NCBI GenBank assembly: GCA_910584125.1
Contig: CAJTXU010000042.1
Span: 1-16,011 of the forward strand
DNA length: 16,011 nucleotides
Reading direction: 5' to 3'
Origin: an uncultured Muribaculaceae bacterium
GTDB taxonomy: Bacteria > Bacteroidota > Bacteroidia > Bacteroidales > Muribaculaceae
This document shows positions 1 to 7,806 of the stretch, piece by piece. A model generated the notes under the pieces. The model saw nothing but the letters and a program-made list of their open reading frames with translations. It ran no database searches and was not told the DNA's origin. The position numbers and the translations under genes are program-made. Positions within the stretch are counted from its first letter, which is position 1. Each line of letters begins with the position of its first letter.

Positions 1-270
1 TTTATAAAACTCATCCCAAAATGCAAGTACATTGTTTTTAGCTACGACGGCTACCCCAAAAGTCCCGTCATCCATGCCGGTCACGCAGACGAATCTGTCT
101 CGGGATGCTGTCGCAATCAACTCTTCTTCGGAATGTTCGAAACACAAGGTGACCTTAATGCCGTAGAGTTCATTGATCCGTTTCATCTCCCTATTGAATA
201 TGGTGCCATGCGGAGCATCATCGGTTATGTCGTTAGTAAGGATGTAATATTTGCGAGAGGTCGGATGCAA
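1..270 (-). CDS. Partial ORF, unknown function, cut by window edge; start uncertain
   Basis: This minus-strand frame is open from a TAA at 277-279 to the left edge. Its residues look genuinely coding: beta-strand-like KYYILTNDI, then a stretch containing REMKRINELYGIKV, then CVTGMDDGTFGVAVV, ending FWDEFYK at the edge. I do not recognise the family. It overlaps the end of the MotA-like gene by 36-40 nt in the +1 frame. The only candidate starts seen are a TTG at 268-270, directly after an AAGGGGA purine tract, and an ATG at 184-186, which would discard protein-like sequence. It may be a separate overlapping gene, or the tail of the MotA-like protein after a frameshift. Confidence 0.5.
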   Translation of the reverse strand, partial: MHPTSRKYYILTNDITDDAPHGTIFNREMKRINELYGIKVTLCFEHSEEELIATASRDRFVCVTGMDDGTFGVAVVAKNNVLAFWDEFYK

Positions 271-754
271 TCCCCTTTATCATTGTCTTTATTTCTGAAA
301 CGTTATCTGCAGAGGTTTTATATCCAGCAGAATTCATTGCCTTTATCAATGTATTGTGATTTGTGTTGAGGGCTTCGATTATGCTTTGGGTGGCTTTCTC
401 TATTCCCCAGCTTTCCGTCTCGTCAGAGAGTTTCTTGCTCAGCGTTCTGTTCAGAATAAGGGAACCTATCATACCGAGGAGAGAAGTGAAAAATGCCGTG
501 CGAAGTCCGTCTAGGAATAGTGGTATGCTTTTATCAAGGTCGTGGCTGTTGAAAGCGATGAGGCCAACAGTTATGCCAAGGAATGTTCCGATTACACCTA
601 ATGTGGATATTAGAGACGGCAGCTGTTCCAACCAATTCTGCTTGTGTTTAAGCTGATCAGATGGAACTCTTCTGATATATGCCAATGCCCAGAAGAAAGC
701 CAAAATGATGACAGCCGATGATATGTATGGCAATAATTCCAGAGTTTTGTCCAT
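233..754 (-). CDS. MotA/TolQ/ExbB-type membrane protein
   Basis: The product is 173 aa. It has an N-terminal membrane segment at about residues 9-27, a charged stretch, then two hydrophobic segments at about 45-70 and 85-106. The stretch LPSLISTLGVIGTFLGITVG, followed by an FLDGLRTAFFTSLLGMIGS segment, is the signature of MotA/TolQ/ExbB proton-channel subunits. ZorA of Zorya anti-phage systems shows a similar pattern. The tail (about 110-173) looks helical and coiled-coil-like and ends abruptly at HPY. The gene has its own promoter about 36 nt upstream. No OmpA/MotB-type partner is visible before the edge, so neither a secretion role nor a defence role can be assigned. The tail may be truncated by a frameshift into the following frame. 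Confidence 0.75.
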   Translation of the reverse strand: MDKTLELLPYISSAVIILAFFWALAYIRRVPSDQLKHKQNWLEQLPSLISTLGVIGTFLGITVGLIAFNSHDLDKSIPLFLDGLRTAFFTSLLGMIGSLILNRTLSKKLSDETESWGIEKATQSIIEALNTNHNTLIKAMNSAGYKTSADNVSEIKTMIKGIASDLSQILHPY

Positions 755-789
755 ATTGTTCCTGACGAATGTTGAGGTGGATTCAAGTG

Positions 790-797
790 CAAAAGTA
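790..797 (-). promoter_or_regulatory. -7 promoter box for the MotA-like gene
   Basis: On the minus strand this reads TACTTTTG, an exact match to the Bacteroidales TAnnTTTG -7 element. It would place the transcript start roughly 30 nt before the ATG at 752-754. No clear TTTG -33 box is present. An AGGA lies about 8 nt upstream of the ATG. Confidence 0.55.
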
Positions 798-888
798 ATA
801 AAAAAATCCGAGTATAAGACCTATTCGTACTAAATAGTTGTAAAGAAGTGTTGATTGTTGCAGATAGGAAAGGAATTCTTGACCCCGC

Positions 889-1866
889 TCACCGGCGGGA
901 GATGGGGGCGGAGCGGGGCGCGAGGGCGGCTATGGAGGCGGCGAGGGCGTTGAGCTGTTGGGCGTGGGCGTAGCGCATCGTGCGGGGCGCGGCGTCGAAT
1001 TCTTCTGTGCTGACTATCAACAGTCTGCCTTCGGAGCAGAGGTCGAATAGCTCTTTGTAGGGCTTCTTGCGGTCGGAGAAGCGGTAGTCGACTATCAGGA
1101 TTATCCCGTTGCCGTTTCTAATGGCTTCGTCGCGCCAGACTTTCTCCTCAGGATTGATGAACGGCGAGACCAGTACGCCGCCGCATCTCAGAGTCTCCTC
1201 CCATTCTTTGATTTTTTGTTCGAGGTCGGGAGTGCGGCTCTTGATGCGGCTCAGTTTGACAAAAGACTTCACCGGGTTGTCGAGCAGAAAGATGTTTCCG
1301 TACAGGCCGCATTTCCGCTCCCCTACCGTTAGCAGCAGCTTGTGATAGAAGTATTCGGGATATATTTTCTTTACCAGATAACGCCTGGGGTTGTCGACGA
1401 TATAGTTGTAGATGGCATCCTTGGCCCCGGCGCGCCAGGTGATCTTGTCGTTGAAGCCGGGTTCGAACATAGAGAGTTTCTCCAGTGCAAGTCTTGACTG
1501 GGGGAACTCTTCTTTGTATGCGTTGGTGCATGAGGATTTGAAGGCGGCCATCATCGAGCCGAGGGCGAGCTCGGTCCTTTCGGTCACGAAGAGCTCGAAG
1601 TGGATGTGGTCGGGCATTATGATGCGGCAGAGGATGCGGAGCGCAGGATAGTCGCGGCAGAGCTGCTGGAGGCAGTTGTTGATGATCATTCCGGCCGGGG
1701 ACGGGGAGACTATCGGCGAGACTTTCACAGCCTTCGGGTCGGCGGAGATGGAGGAGAGGATGGGGGCGGCCGGCGACTTGAGCACGGTGATCATGTAGAT
1801 GCAGCGGCTGCGGTAGTCGTGGTTCTTGCAGCGGCGGTTCTGGCTGTGCTGGAAATCCTGAGGCAT
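889..1866 (-). CDS. REP-associated tyrosine transposase-like protein (Y1/HUH) with SLOG-like C-terminal part
   Basis: The product is 325 aa. Residues ~1-170 match the Y1_Tnp/RAYT fold: HSQNRRCKNHDYRSRCIYMI at the N-terminus, then RIIMPDHIHFELF with the HUH metal-binding histidines at 87 and 89, then FEPGFNDKI and NYIVDNPRRYL. RAYTs, which process single-stranded REP DNA, usually have Gly-Tyr-(His/Asn)-Asp at the nucleophile site. Here residue 138 is Phe, so the classical nucleophile appears lost, although Tyr153 and Tyr155 lie close by. Residues ~185-290 (YGNIFLLDNPVK, then GGVLVSPFINPEEK, then FDLCSEGRLLIV) form a second, Rossmann/DprA-like part, which I believe is typical of a Bacteroidota branch of this family. 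REP-like palindromes lie just upstream (1893-2057). The first in-frame ATG was chosen. Confidence 0.8.
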   Translation of the reverse strand: MPQDFQHSQNRRCKNHDYRSRCIYMITVLKSPAAPILSSISADPKAVKVSPIVSPSPAGMIINNCLQQLCRDYPALRILCRIIMPDHIHFELFVTERTELALGSMMAAFKSSCTNAYKEEFPQSRLALEKLSMFEPGFNDKITWRAGAKDAIYNYIVDNPRRYLVKKIYPEYFYHKLLLTVGERKCGLYGNIFLLDNPVKSFVKLSRIKSRTPDLEQKIKEWEETLRCGGVLVSPFINPEEKVWRDEAIRNGNGIILIVDYRFSDRKKPYKELFDLCSEGRLLIVSTEEFDAAPRTMRYAHAQQLNALAASIAALAPRSAPISRR

Positions 1867-1875
1867 GGGGTGGGG

Positions 1876-1948
1876 GTTTAGGCTTCATTCGCGCAAGCTA
1901 AAGCTTGCTTTGGAGTTTAGACTTCATTCACGCAAGCTAAAGCTTGCT
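1876..1948. repeat. Two tandem REP-like units, 39-bp period
   Basis: Each unit begins GTTTAG, then CTTCATTC, and ends in the palindrome GCAAGCT-AA-AGCTTGC (1893-1908 and 1932-1947). The units are nearly identical and differ at two early positions (G/A in both). They lie between the RAYT-like gene and the Sel1 gene. The second palindrome contains the Sel1 gene's stop codon (1937-1939). Short palindromes next to a RAYT are the classic REP arrangement. Confidence 0.7.
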
Positions 1949-3121
1949 CACAGAACCAGGAGGCACGGCTCCGCGCCCAAGGCTCGGAGCTTTGGCTGCG
2001 GTGGGCTTCGTGGCGGGGGTGGGGGTCTCCTGGTTCGGTGTGCGAGCTTTAGCTCGCGTTGGGTTTGGGTTCGGGTCTTGGGCCGGGGTTGGGACTTGGG
2101 TTTCGGCTTGGGCGAGGAGGCGGCGGGTGGCGGCGGCGGCGTCGGTGACGCCGGCGCGGGCGGCGGCGGCGCGAAGGCTCTCGGGCGTCATCGTGGCGTC
2201 GTCGGCGTCGAGGTCGGGCAGCAGCGTGCGGAGCGCGTCGGGGAAGATCTCGAGCGTTTCGGCCAGGATGAATTGCGCCGAGGGGTCGCCGAGCTGCGCG
2301 GCCCGGGCGAAGTATTCGTTGGCCTTGGCGTGGTCGTAGCCGACGCCGAGGCCGCGCGAGTATGCGTGGCCGAGCAGGGCGTAGGCGCGTGCCGTCTCCG
2401 GCGCGGCGGGACCGATGTTGCGCAGGAACTCCACGGCTATGACCGGTGCCCCCATATTCAGATACCTCAGGGCCTCACCGAGCGAGGCGGCGGAGTCGTA
2501 TCGTCGCCATTGCGGGCCCATCATGTTGAGCAGACGCAGCTGGGCGTCGGCGAAGCCGTGCGCTATCGCCTTCTCGTAGAGGGCGACAGCGCGAGCTGTA
2601 TCGGCGCGCAGCACGCGGCCTTCGGCATATAGGTCGGCGAGCAGTGTCTGCGACTGCGGCAGACCGGTGTTGGCGGCGCGGCGCAGGTATCCGACGGCAA
2701 GCGAGTCGGCCGTGGCGTCGCGGCCATCGCCCTCGGGGTGAAGCAGCATGTAGGCGGCGTTGTGGGCTGCCTTGGGGTCACCGGCGTCGGCGGCCCGCAT
2801 TATCCAGAAACGCGACGAGTCGGCGTCAGCCTTCACCATACGCCCCTCGCCATAGAGGTAGCCGAGGTAATTCTGCGCCGGGGCGTAACCGGCGGATGCC
2901 GAGCGGCGCAGCAGCGACAGCGAGCGCAGGGTGTCGGGCGCGATGGAGTCGTAGCCCTTCTCGAGCAGAGCCGAGAGGCGGTACATCGCCTCCGGGTCTC
3001 CCCCCTCCGCTTTGCGCTCGAAAGCCTCGAACGAAGCCCGAGCCTCGGGAGTCATGGCCCTCAGCGCGACTACGGCGAGCAACGCCGCGGCCATAAGCAG
3101 AAACAGCTGCAGACTCTTCAT
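1937..3121 (-). CDS. Sel1-repeat (TPR-like) exported or membrane-anchored protein
   Basis: The product is 394 aa. An uncleaved or cleaved N-terminal hydrophobic segment (about residues 5-21) is followed by about six Sel1-like repeats between residues 38 and 290. Recurrent motifs include GDPEAMYRLSALLEKG, AQNYLGYLYGEGRM, QTLLADLYAEGRV and ALLGHAYSRGLGV. Sel1 repeats are scaffolds for protein contacts. The ATG lies 4 nt after the porX stop, so the gene is very probably translated from the same mRNA as porX and sprE, and an envelope or secretion accessory role is a guess from that context. The last ~55 residues are a Pro/Thr/Ala/Lys-rich tail encoded over REP-like DNA, with the stop codon inside a REP palindrome. 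That tail is probably not part of the ancestral protein. Confidence 0.85.
   Translation of the reverse strand: MKSLQLFLLMAAALLAVVALRAMTPEARASFEAFERKAEGGDPEAMYRLSALLEKGYDSIAPDTLRSLSLLRRSASAGYAPAQNYLGYLYGEGRMVKADADSSRFWIMRAADAGDPKAAHNAAYMLLHPEGDGRDATADSLAVGYLRRAANTGLPQSQTLLADLYAEGRVLRADTARAVALYEKAIAHGFADAQLRLLNMMGPQWRRYDSAASLGEALRYLNMGAPVIAVEFLRNIGPAAPETARAYALLGHAYSRGLGVGYDHAKANEYFARAAQLGDPSAQFILAETLEIFPDALRTLLPDLDADDATMTPESLRAAAARAGVTDAAAATRRLLAQAETQVPTPAQDPNPNPTRAKARTPNQETPTPATKPTAAKAPSLGRGAVPPGSVSKL
2042..2057. repeat. Third REP-like palindrome, inside the Sel1 coding tail
   Basis: GCGAGCT-TT-AGCTCGC is a 7-bp perfect stem. Read on the other strand it is GCGAGCTAAAGCTCGC, the same element as the pair at 1893 and 1932 with one compensatory A/T to G/C pair change. 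It lies in the opposite orientation to them, as in a BIME. It encodes part of the low-complexity C-terminus (TRAKART). Confidence 0.55.
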
Positions 3122-3125
3122 GGCC

Positions 3126-4664
3126 TCACGACTTGGGTGTCAGCGTCACGATGGGTACGAGCATCTCCTGCAGCGAGATGCCGCCGTGCTGGAAAGTCCC
3201 CGTGTAATACTGCACGTAATAGCTGTAGTTGTTGGGGTAGGAGAAGAAATCTTCGTTGAGCGCGAAGATGAAGGTGCTCGACAGGTTGGGGGCCGGGAGT
3301 CCGAAACGTCGCGGGTCGTGCATCTCATAGACTTGACGGGCGTTGTAGCTCAGGCTCTTGCCGCACTTGTAGCGCAGGTTGGTGTTGGTGTTGCGGTCGC
3401 CGACGACCTTGATGGGGTTGTCGACCTGGATCGTGCCGTGGTCGGTGGTGACGATCACCTTGTAGCCGAGTTCGGAGAGACGGCGGAAGATGTCGAGCGC
3501 CGTCGAGTGGCGGAACCACGACTCTGTGATCGAGCGGTAGGCGGCGTCGTTGTTGGCCAGCTCGCGGATCATCTTCGACTCCGTGCGAGCGTGCGACAGC
3601 ATGTCGATGAAGTTGAGCACTATGACATGCAGCGGCAGGTCGCGCGCCGAGTTGAGACGCTGCAGGAACTTCTCGCCCGCCGACGAATCGTTAAGCTTGG
3701 TATAAGAGAACTTCTCCTTGCGGCGGAAGCGGTCGAGCTGTGTCTGTATCAGCTTGTCTTCATGGATGTTCAGGCCCTCGTTCTCATCTTCCTCCACCCA
3801 GTATTTGGGATACATCTTCGCGATGTCGTAAGGCATGAGGCCGGCGAAGATCGCGTTGCGGGCGTATTGGGTGGAGGTGGGGAGGATGGTGGTGTAGAGA
3901 TCCTCGCTGACGTTGAAATACTCGGCCACGAGGGGCTGGATCACCCTCCATTGGTCGAGGCGGAAATTGTCGATGAGGAAGAAGCAGACCTTCTCGCCGG
4001 CGTCGAGCATCGGGAAGACGCGGCGGCGGAAAATCTCGTGGCTCATCAGGGGATGGTCGTCGGTCGTGACCCACGACTCGTAGTTGCGCTTCACGAACTT
4101 GCAGAAGTTGGAATTGGCGTCGCGCTTCTGCATGAGCAGCATCTCCTCCATGGGGTTGTCGGTCTCGGAGAGCTTCAGCTCCCAGCGCACAAGCTGGCGG
4201 TAGACGTCCATCCACTCGGGTATTGAGCCGGCCATGTTGATCATCTGCGAGATCTTGGAGAATTCCTGCTGGTAGTCGGAAGATGCCTGGACGTTGACGA
4301 TCTCGCGGCTGTGGAGGTTCTTCTTGATCGAGAGCAGAATCTGGTTGGGGTTTACTGGCTTTATCAGATAGTCGGCGATGCGGTTGCCGATGGCCTGGTC
4401 CATGATGTTCTCCTCTTCGGACTTGGTGACCATCACGACAGGCACTTCGGGGTGACGCTCGTTGATGAGGTCGAGGGTCTCGAGGCCGGAGATACCGGGC
4501 ATGTTCTCGTCGAGGAGCACGAGCGAGAAGGCGTCGCGGTCGAGGGCGTCGAGGGCGTCGCGGCCGTTGGAGACGGTGGTGAGGTCATAGCCTTTGGCTT
4601 TGAGGAAGAGTATGTGGGGCTTGAGGAGGTCAATCTCGTCGTCTGCCCAGAGAATCTTGTCCAT
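3126..4664 (-). CDS. porX: PorX-type response regulator with PglZ phosphodiesterase domain
   Basis: The product is 512 aa, close to the 518 aa of Porphyromonas gingivalis PorX. Residues 1-120 form a receiver domain: acidic D8/D9, phospho-acceptor D52 in LLDENMPG, T80 and K102. A helical linker (~120-200) precedes a PglZ/alkaline-phosphatase-fold domain. Its candidate metal and nucleophile residues are D232 (LIDNFR), T263 or T265 (LPTSTQYARN), D354 and H358 (NFIDMLSH), D408 and H409 (VTTDHG) and H493 (FQHGGIS), and all are present. In P. gingivalis PorX works with the kinase PorY and sigma factor SigP in type IX secretion control, and its PglZ domain is a phosphodiesterase. The frame stays open further upstream, but that part is an out-of-frame reading of the sprE tail. 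The start chosen is MDKILWADDE, which aligns with PorX. The gene is 130 nt downstream of sprE. Confidence 0.93.
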   Translation of the reverse strand: MDKILWADDEIDLLKPHILFLKAKGYDLTTVSNGRDALDALDRDAFSLVLLDENMPGISGLETLDLINERHPEVPVVMVTKSEEENIMDQAIGNRIADYLIKPVNPNQILLSIKKNLHSREIVNVQASSDYQQEFSKISQMINMAGSIPEWMDVYRQLVRWELKLSETDNPMEEMLLMQKRDANSNFCKFVKRNYESWVTTDDHPLMSHEIFRRRVFPMLDAGEKVCFFLIDNFRLDQWRVIQPLVAEYFNVSEDLYTTILPTSTQYARNAIFAGLMPYDIAKMYPKYWVEEDENEGLNIHEDKLIQTQLDRFRRKEKFSYTKLNDSSAGEKFLQRLNSARDLPLHVIVLNFIDMLSHARTESKMIRELANNDAAYRSITESWFRHSTALDIFRRLSELGYKVIVTTDHGTIQVDNPIKVVGDRNTNTNLRYKCGKSLSYNARQVYEMHDPRRFGLPAPNLSSTFIFALNEDFFSYPNNYSYYVQYYTGTFQHGGISLQEMLVPIVTLTPKS

Positions 4665-4794
4665 ATTCGGGTGGGGATAAAAAGGGTTGATAATAAAAAA
4701 GACGCGGGCGAGCACTGGGGGGACAAGGGCCGCAGGGAGAGGACAAAGGCCGCAGTCCATCGCCACGCGACCTAAGCCGGCGCGGAGGGAGCAC

Positions 4795-7746
4795 TCACTC
4801 CTCTTCGGGCTGGGACTCCGGCTCTTCTTCGGGCTCGGCTTGCGGCTGAGGCTCGGCTTGCGGCTCAGGCTCTTCTTCTGGCTCGGCAGGGTCTGGCTCG
4901 GCAGGCTCCGCGGGCTCGTCTTCTTCTTCGTCTTTGATCTCGGCGTCGAGCACCGCCTGCTCGGTGGCCTCCGTTTCGGAGTCCTCCTCGAAGCGGAAGT
5001 ACTCTTCAAATGAACGTCCCTCGCGAAGCAAGAGTTCAAAGTTGGCCTTGCTTATCATGATGGGGCGCACGCCCTCGGGGAGCTCGAAGCCTTTCTCGGC
5101 CATCACCGAGCGGTAGTGCTCGAGTTGCTTGATGTTGCCGAAGCCCTTGACGATGAGCAGGCCGACGTTGCCGAAACTCATGGGCTCGAGGTCGAAGTCG
5201 CGCACCACGAACGACGAGAAGTTGAAGCGTGCCACGTCATAGAGCAGCTGGTTGGCGCTCACCGAATCGCGCGGGAAGGCGAGCACGAGATATTGCGGGG
5301 CGTTGGGGTCTCGCTCGAAGTTGGCGGGCTGTCCGTCGGCGGCCGTCGCCGTCGAGTCGTTCGAGAGACGCATGTTCCATATCATCCCGCGCGAGTTCGA
5401 GAGTCCCGCCTTGGGCGTGCGTCCCGCCTTGAGTCCGCGCATTATGCCTCCGGCCATGTCGGTCATGTCGGTGTCGGGATAGCGGTCGAGCAGGGCGGTG
5501 AGCTGCTCCTTGAACTTCTCGGTGTTGTCTTCGGTGAGATACGACAGGGCGTCGATGAAGATGAACTTCGGCAGGATCTTCGACAGCGGGTAGTCGCGCT
5601 CCATCTCGGCCGTGAGCGAGTGGACGGTCTGGTTGTTGTCGGCCAGGTAAGCCGCGTAAGCGCGCTCGTACATCTCTTCCTGCACCTCGGTCATGCGGCG
5701 CAGGTTGTCGAAATAAGCCGGGTCTTTCATCGCCTTGCCATAGGGGGAGTCGGCGAAGTCGGTCAGTATGAGCTGGCGCCAGCGCTCTGCCTCGGCGTTC
5801 TGACCCTGGCGCACGGCCATCAGATACATGTTGTAATACACGTCGAGGCGGTAGATGTTGTCGGGATACCGGTCGAGCAGTCGGGTGAACTCCCGGCGGG
5901 CGGCGGTGTAGTCCTCGAGCTTGTCCTTGAGAATGACGCCCATGTTGTAGAGGCCCTCCTGAATCACGTCGTTGGCGGTCTGGATCTCCTCGGGAGTCTT
6001 GGGAATCTGCTTGAGGTAGTATTCGGGCTTGTGGGGGTCGTTCTCGGCGTCGAGCTGCTGTTTCTGTCTCTCCTTCTCCTCGGGGGTGAGCGTGGAGTCG
6101 TTCTCGGCCGTGAGCTCGCCGTCTTCCTCGTTATCGTCAGGCTCGTCGAGCGAGAATGTGGTCTTGTTGCGGCGGCGCCAGTCGTCTTCGAGCTTTCGCG
6201 CGCCCCAGCGGCGCTGGAACTCGGTCTTGCCCTGGTTCTTGGTCATGGTGTTGTAGAAATACCACGACTTGTCGGCGTTGGCCATGAAGTTTCCGGCGGG
6301 AGCCTCGTCTTTCTTGATGTTTTCCTCGCCTTTACCCTCCTGCTCAGCCAGGTATTCGGCACGCTTGGCCTCATCGGCCTCTTTCTTCTCCTTCTCTATC
6401 AGCTCCTTGGCGAGACGCTCGGCCACCTTCATCTGCTCTTCGGGGGTCATGGCGGCGAGGGTGAGCAGCGAGTCCTGCAGCTCGACGTTTCCGGCATAGA
6501 GGGCGAGTTCGTCGAGCACGTCGCTGCGGCGTTTCAGCATCTTGTAGTCGGGGTAGGTCTCGGGCAGCTGGGGCACGGCCTCCGAATAGCAAGGCTGGGC
6601 CTTGACATATTCTCCCTGCTGGAAATAGAGGTTTCCGAGGGCGAGCTGCGCGAGGGCCTTGTCGATGCCGTTGCGGGTCGATTTCTCGACGGCGGTGCGA
6701 TAGTTCTCGAGGGCCTGCACAGTGTCGTGGCGCGAGAGGTAGAGATTGCCTATGGCGTAGTAAATCTGGTCGAGAAACTCCTTGTTGCGGGCATAACGGG
6801 CCATGGTGCGTAGCGAGCGCACCTCACCCTTGATGTTGGCGCCCTCGAAGACCTCCGAGCGCTTGATGCGGGCGTTGAACTTGGCGCGGTAGTCGGTCGA
6901 GGCCCCTGCGCCGGCCTTCTTGAAGGCCTCGTATGCGCTGCGTTTCTGACCGAGGTGCGAGTACAGCTGGCCGAGCAGGAACCAGAGGCGGTTCTTCTGA
7001 CTGCCGTGGGCGTATCTTACGGCCTGCGAGAGGAAAGGCAGGGCCTTCCCGTACTGGTCGGTGCGCACGTAATAGTCGCCTTGGGCGAGGTTGTAGAGGT
7101 TTTTGAGGTTTTTGTTGGTGAGGTCTTTCTCCTTGACGAGGTGCATGGCGTTCTCGGCCTCGTAGGTCCAGTCGAGGGCGCAGTAAGAGAGCGCCATCCA
7201 CAGGCGGGCCTCGGTGATGACGTCGGGCAGCCACTTGAAATGCTTGGTGATGTAGAAGAAAGTGGCCGCGGCGCCAGAGAAGTCGCCGTTGTAATACTGC
7301 GCCTTGCCCATCGTGAGCCACGAATTGTGCAGGAATGGGTTGAACTCGTCGCGTGCCCGGAATGCCTTCTCCTTGGCCGACGAGCCCTTCTTGCGGGGCT
7401 TCTTCTTGATGGAATGCAGCTGGATTGACTTCTGCATCTTCTCGATGGTGCGGTTGAAATCGCCGGTGGGCTGCGGGCGCTTCTGGTCGGCGCGGGCCTC
7501 GGCGGGATGTATCAGCATGGTGCGCGTATAGTCGTCCTGGTATCCGGCCTCCATGGCCTTCAGCTGCTCGTCGAAGTGGGTCTTGCCGTTGAAATACACG
7601 TTATAGCGCGTGTTGAAGGCCTGCCACTGCCTGGAGACAGGGGTGTTCTTCTTCGTGCTGCACGCCGACAAGGCCAGCGCGACAAGCAGAAATAAGGGCA
7701 GCCACAGGAGGCCTGACTTACGGATATGCTTGCGATAATGATGCAT
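4795..7746 (-). CDS. sprE: SprE/PorW-like TPR lipoprotein (gliding/type IX secretion)
   Basis: The product is 983 aa. A lipoprotein signal with lipobox LSAC (Cys29) is followed by a segment typical of SprE/PorW (QWQAFNTRYNVYFNG, residues ~41-55). TPR-like helices run through about residues 125-420, for example WLTMGKAQYYNGDF, AIGNLYLSRHD and ALAQLALGNLYFQQGEY. A Lys/Glu-rich coiled segment lies near 430-480, more TPRs near 585-700, and the C-terminus is a Glu/Pro/Ala tail (~945-983). SprE is needed for gliding and type IX secretion in Flavobacterium, and PorW is its Porphyromonas counterpart, linking the motor ring to the outer-membrane complex. An upstream TTG (7759-7761) is open, but the ATG at 7744-7746 (MHHYRKHIRK) gives a normal signal peptide. 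It heads the operon with porX and the Sel1 gene. Confidence 0.88.
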   Translation of the reverse strand: MHHYRKHIRKSGLLWLPLFLLVALALSACSTKKNTPVSRQWQAFNTRYNVYFNGKTHFDEQLKAMEAGYQDDYTRTMLIHPAEARADQKRPQPTGDFNRTIEKMQKSIQLHSIKKKPRKKGSSAKEKAFRARDEFNPFLHNSWLTMGKAQYYNGDFSGAAATFFYITKHFKWLPDVITEARLWMALSYCALDWTYEAENAMHLVKEKDLTNKNLKNLYNLAQGDYYVRTDQYGKALPFLSQAVRYAHGSQKNRLWFLLGQLYSHLGQKRSAYEAFKKAGAGASTDYRAKFNARIKRSEVFEGANIKGEVRSLRTMARYARNKEFLDQIYYAIGNLYLSRHDTVQALENYRTAVEKSTRNGIDKALAQLALGNLYFQQGEYVKAQPCYSEAVPQLPETYPDYKMLKRRSDVLDELALYAGNVELQDSLLTLAAMTPEEQMKVAERLAKELIEKEKKEADEAKRAEYLAEQEGKGEENIKKDEAPAGNFMANADKSWYFYNTMTKNQGKTEFQRRWGARKLEDDWRRRNKTTFSLDEPDDNEEDGELTAENDSTLTPEEKERQKQQLDAENDPHKPEYYLKQIPKTPEEIQTANDVIQEGLYNMGVILKDKLEDYTAARREFTRLLDRYPDNIYRLDVYYNMYLMAVRQGQNAEAERWRQLILTDFADSPYGKAMKDPAYFDNLRRMTEVQEEMYERAYAAYLADNNQTVHSLTAEMERDYPLSKILPKFIFIDALSYLTEDNTEKFKEQLTALLDRYPDTDMTDMAGGIMRGLKAGRTPKAGLSNSRGMIWNMRLSNDSTATAADGQPANFERDPNAPQYLVLAFPRDSVSANQLLYDVARFNFSSFVVRDFDLEPMSFGNVGLLIVKGFGNIKQLEHYRSVMAEKGFELPEGVRPIMISKANFELLLREGRSFEEYFRFEEDSETEATEQAVLDAEIKDEEEDEPAEPAEPDPAEPEEEPEPQAEPQPQAEPEEEPESQPEEE

Positions 7747-7794
7747 AATGTTAAAACGCAAAGCAACTATATCTTATTATTGGGATTTTTTTTG

Positions 7795-7802
7795 TAATTT
7801 TG
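7795..7802 (+). promoter_or_regulatory. -7 promoter box for the M28 peptidase gene
   Basis: TAATTTTG matches TAnnTTTG exactly. It ends only 4 nt before the ATG at 7807, so the expected start point falls at or next to the start codon and the mRNA may be leaderless. No convincing -33 TTTG is seen. The opposite strand of this 60-bp divergent spacer has only an imperfect box for sprE (TTGCTTTG at 7759-7766, reverse strand). Confidence 0.55.
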
Positions 7803-7806
7803 CGTC

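Noticed and set aside
233..754. Zorya anti-phage system call from the ZorA-like protein
   Set aside because: The protein is short, no ZorB/OmpA partner or helicase is in the window, and the same fold occurs in TonB/Tol systems. There is not enough evidence to name a system.
1148..1888. 246-aa Pro/Arg/His-rich minus-strand frame
   Set aside because: It is an out-of-frame reading of the RAYT-like gene, which carries the HUH motif in its own frame.
3012..4226. 404-aa open frame on the plus strand
   Set aside because: It is antisense to porX, whose receiver and PglZ motifs are unmistakable. The plus-strand translation has no recognisable motifs.
4665..5039. N-terminal extension of porX to a 637-aa protein
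   Set aside because: The extra ~125 residues are an alternative-frame reading of the Glu/Pro-rich sprE tail and the intergenic spacer. The true receiver domain starts at the ATG at 4662-4664.
5116..6813. 565-aa open frame on the plus strand
   Set aside because: It is a shadow of the sprE gene in GC-rich DNA. Its residues are biased to Val/Gly/Leu/Glu, and the opposite strand has a lipobox, TPRs and family motifs.
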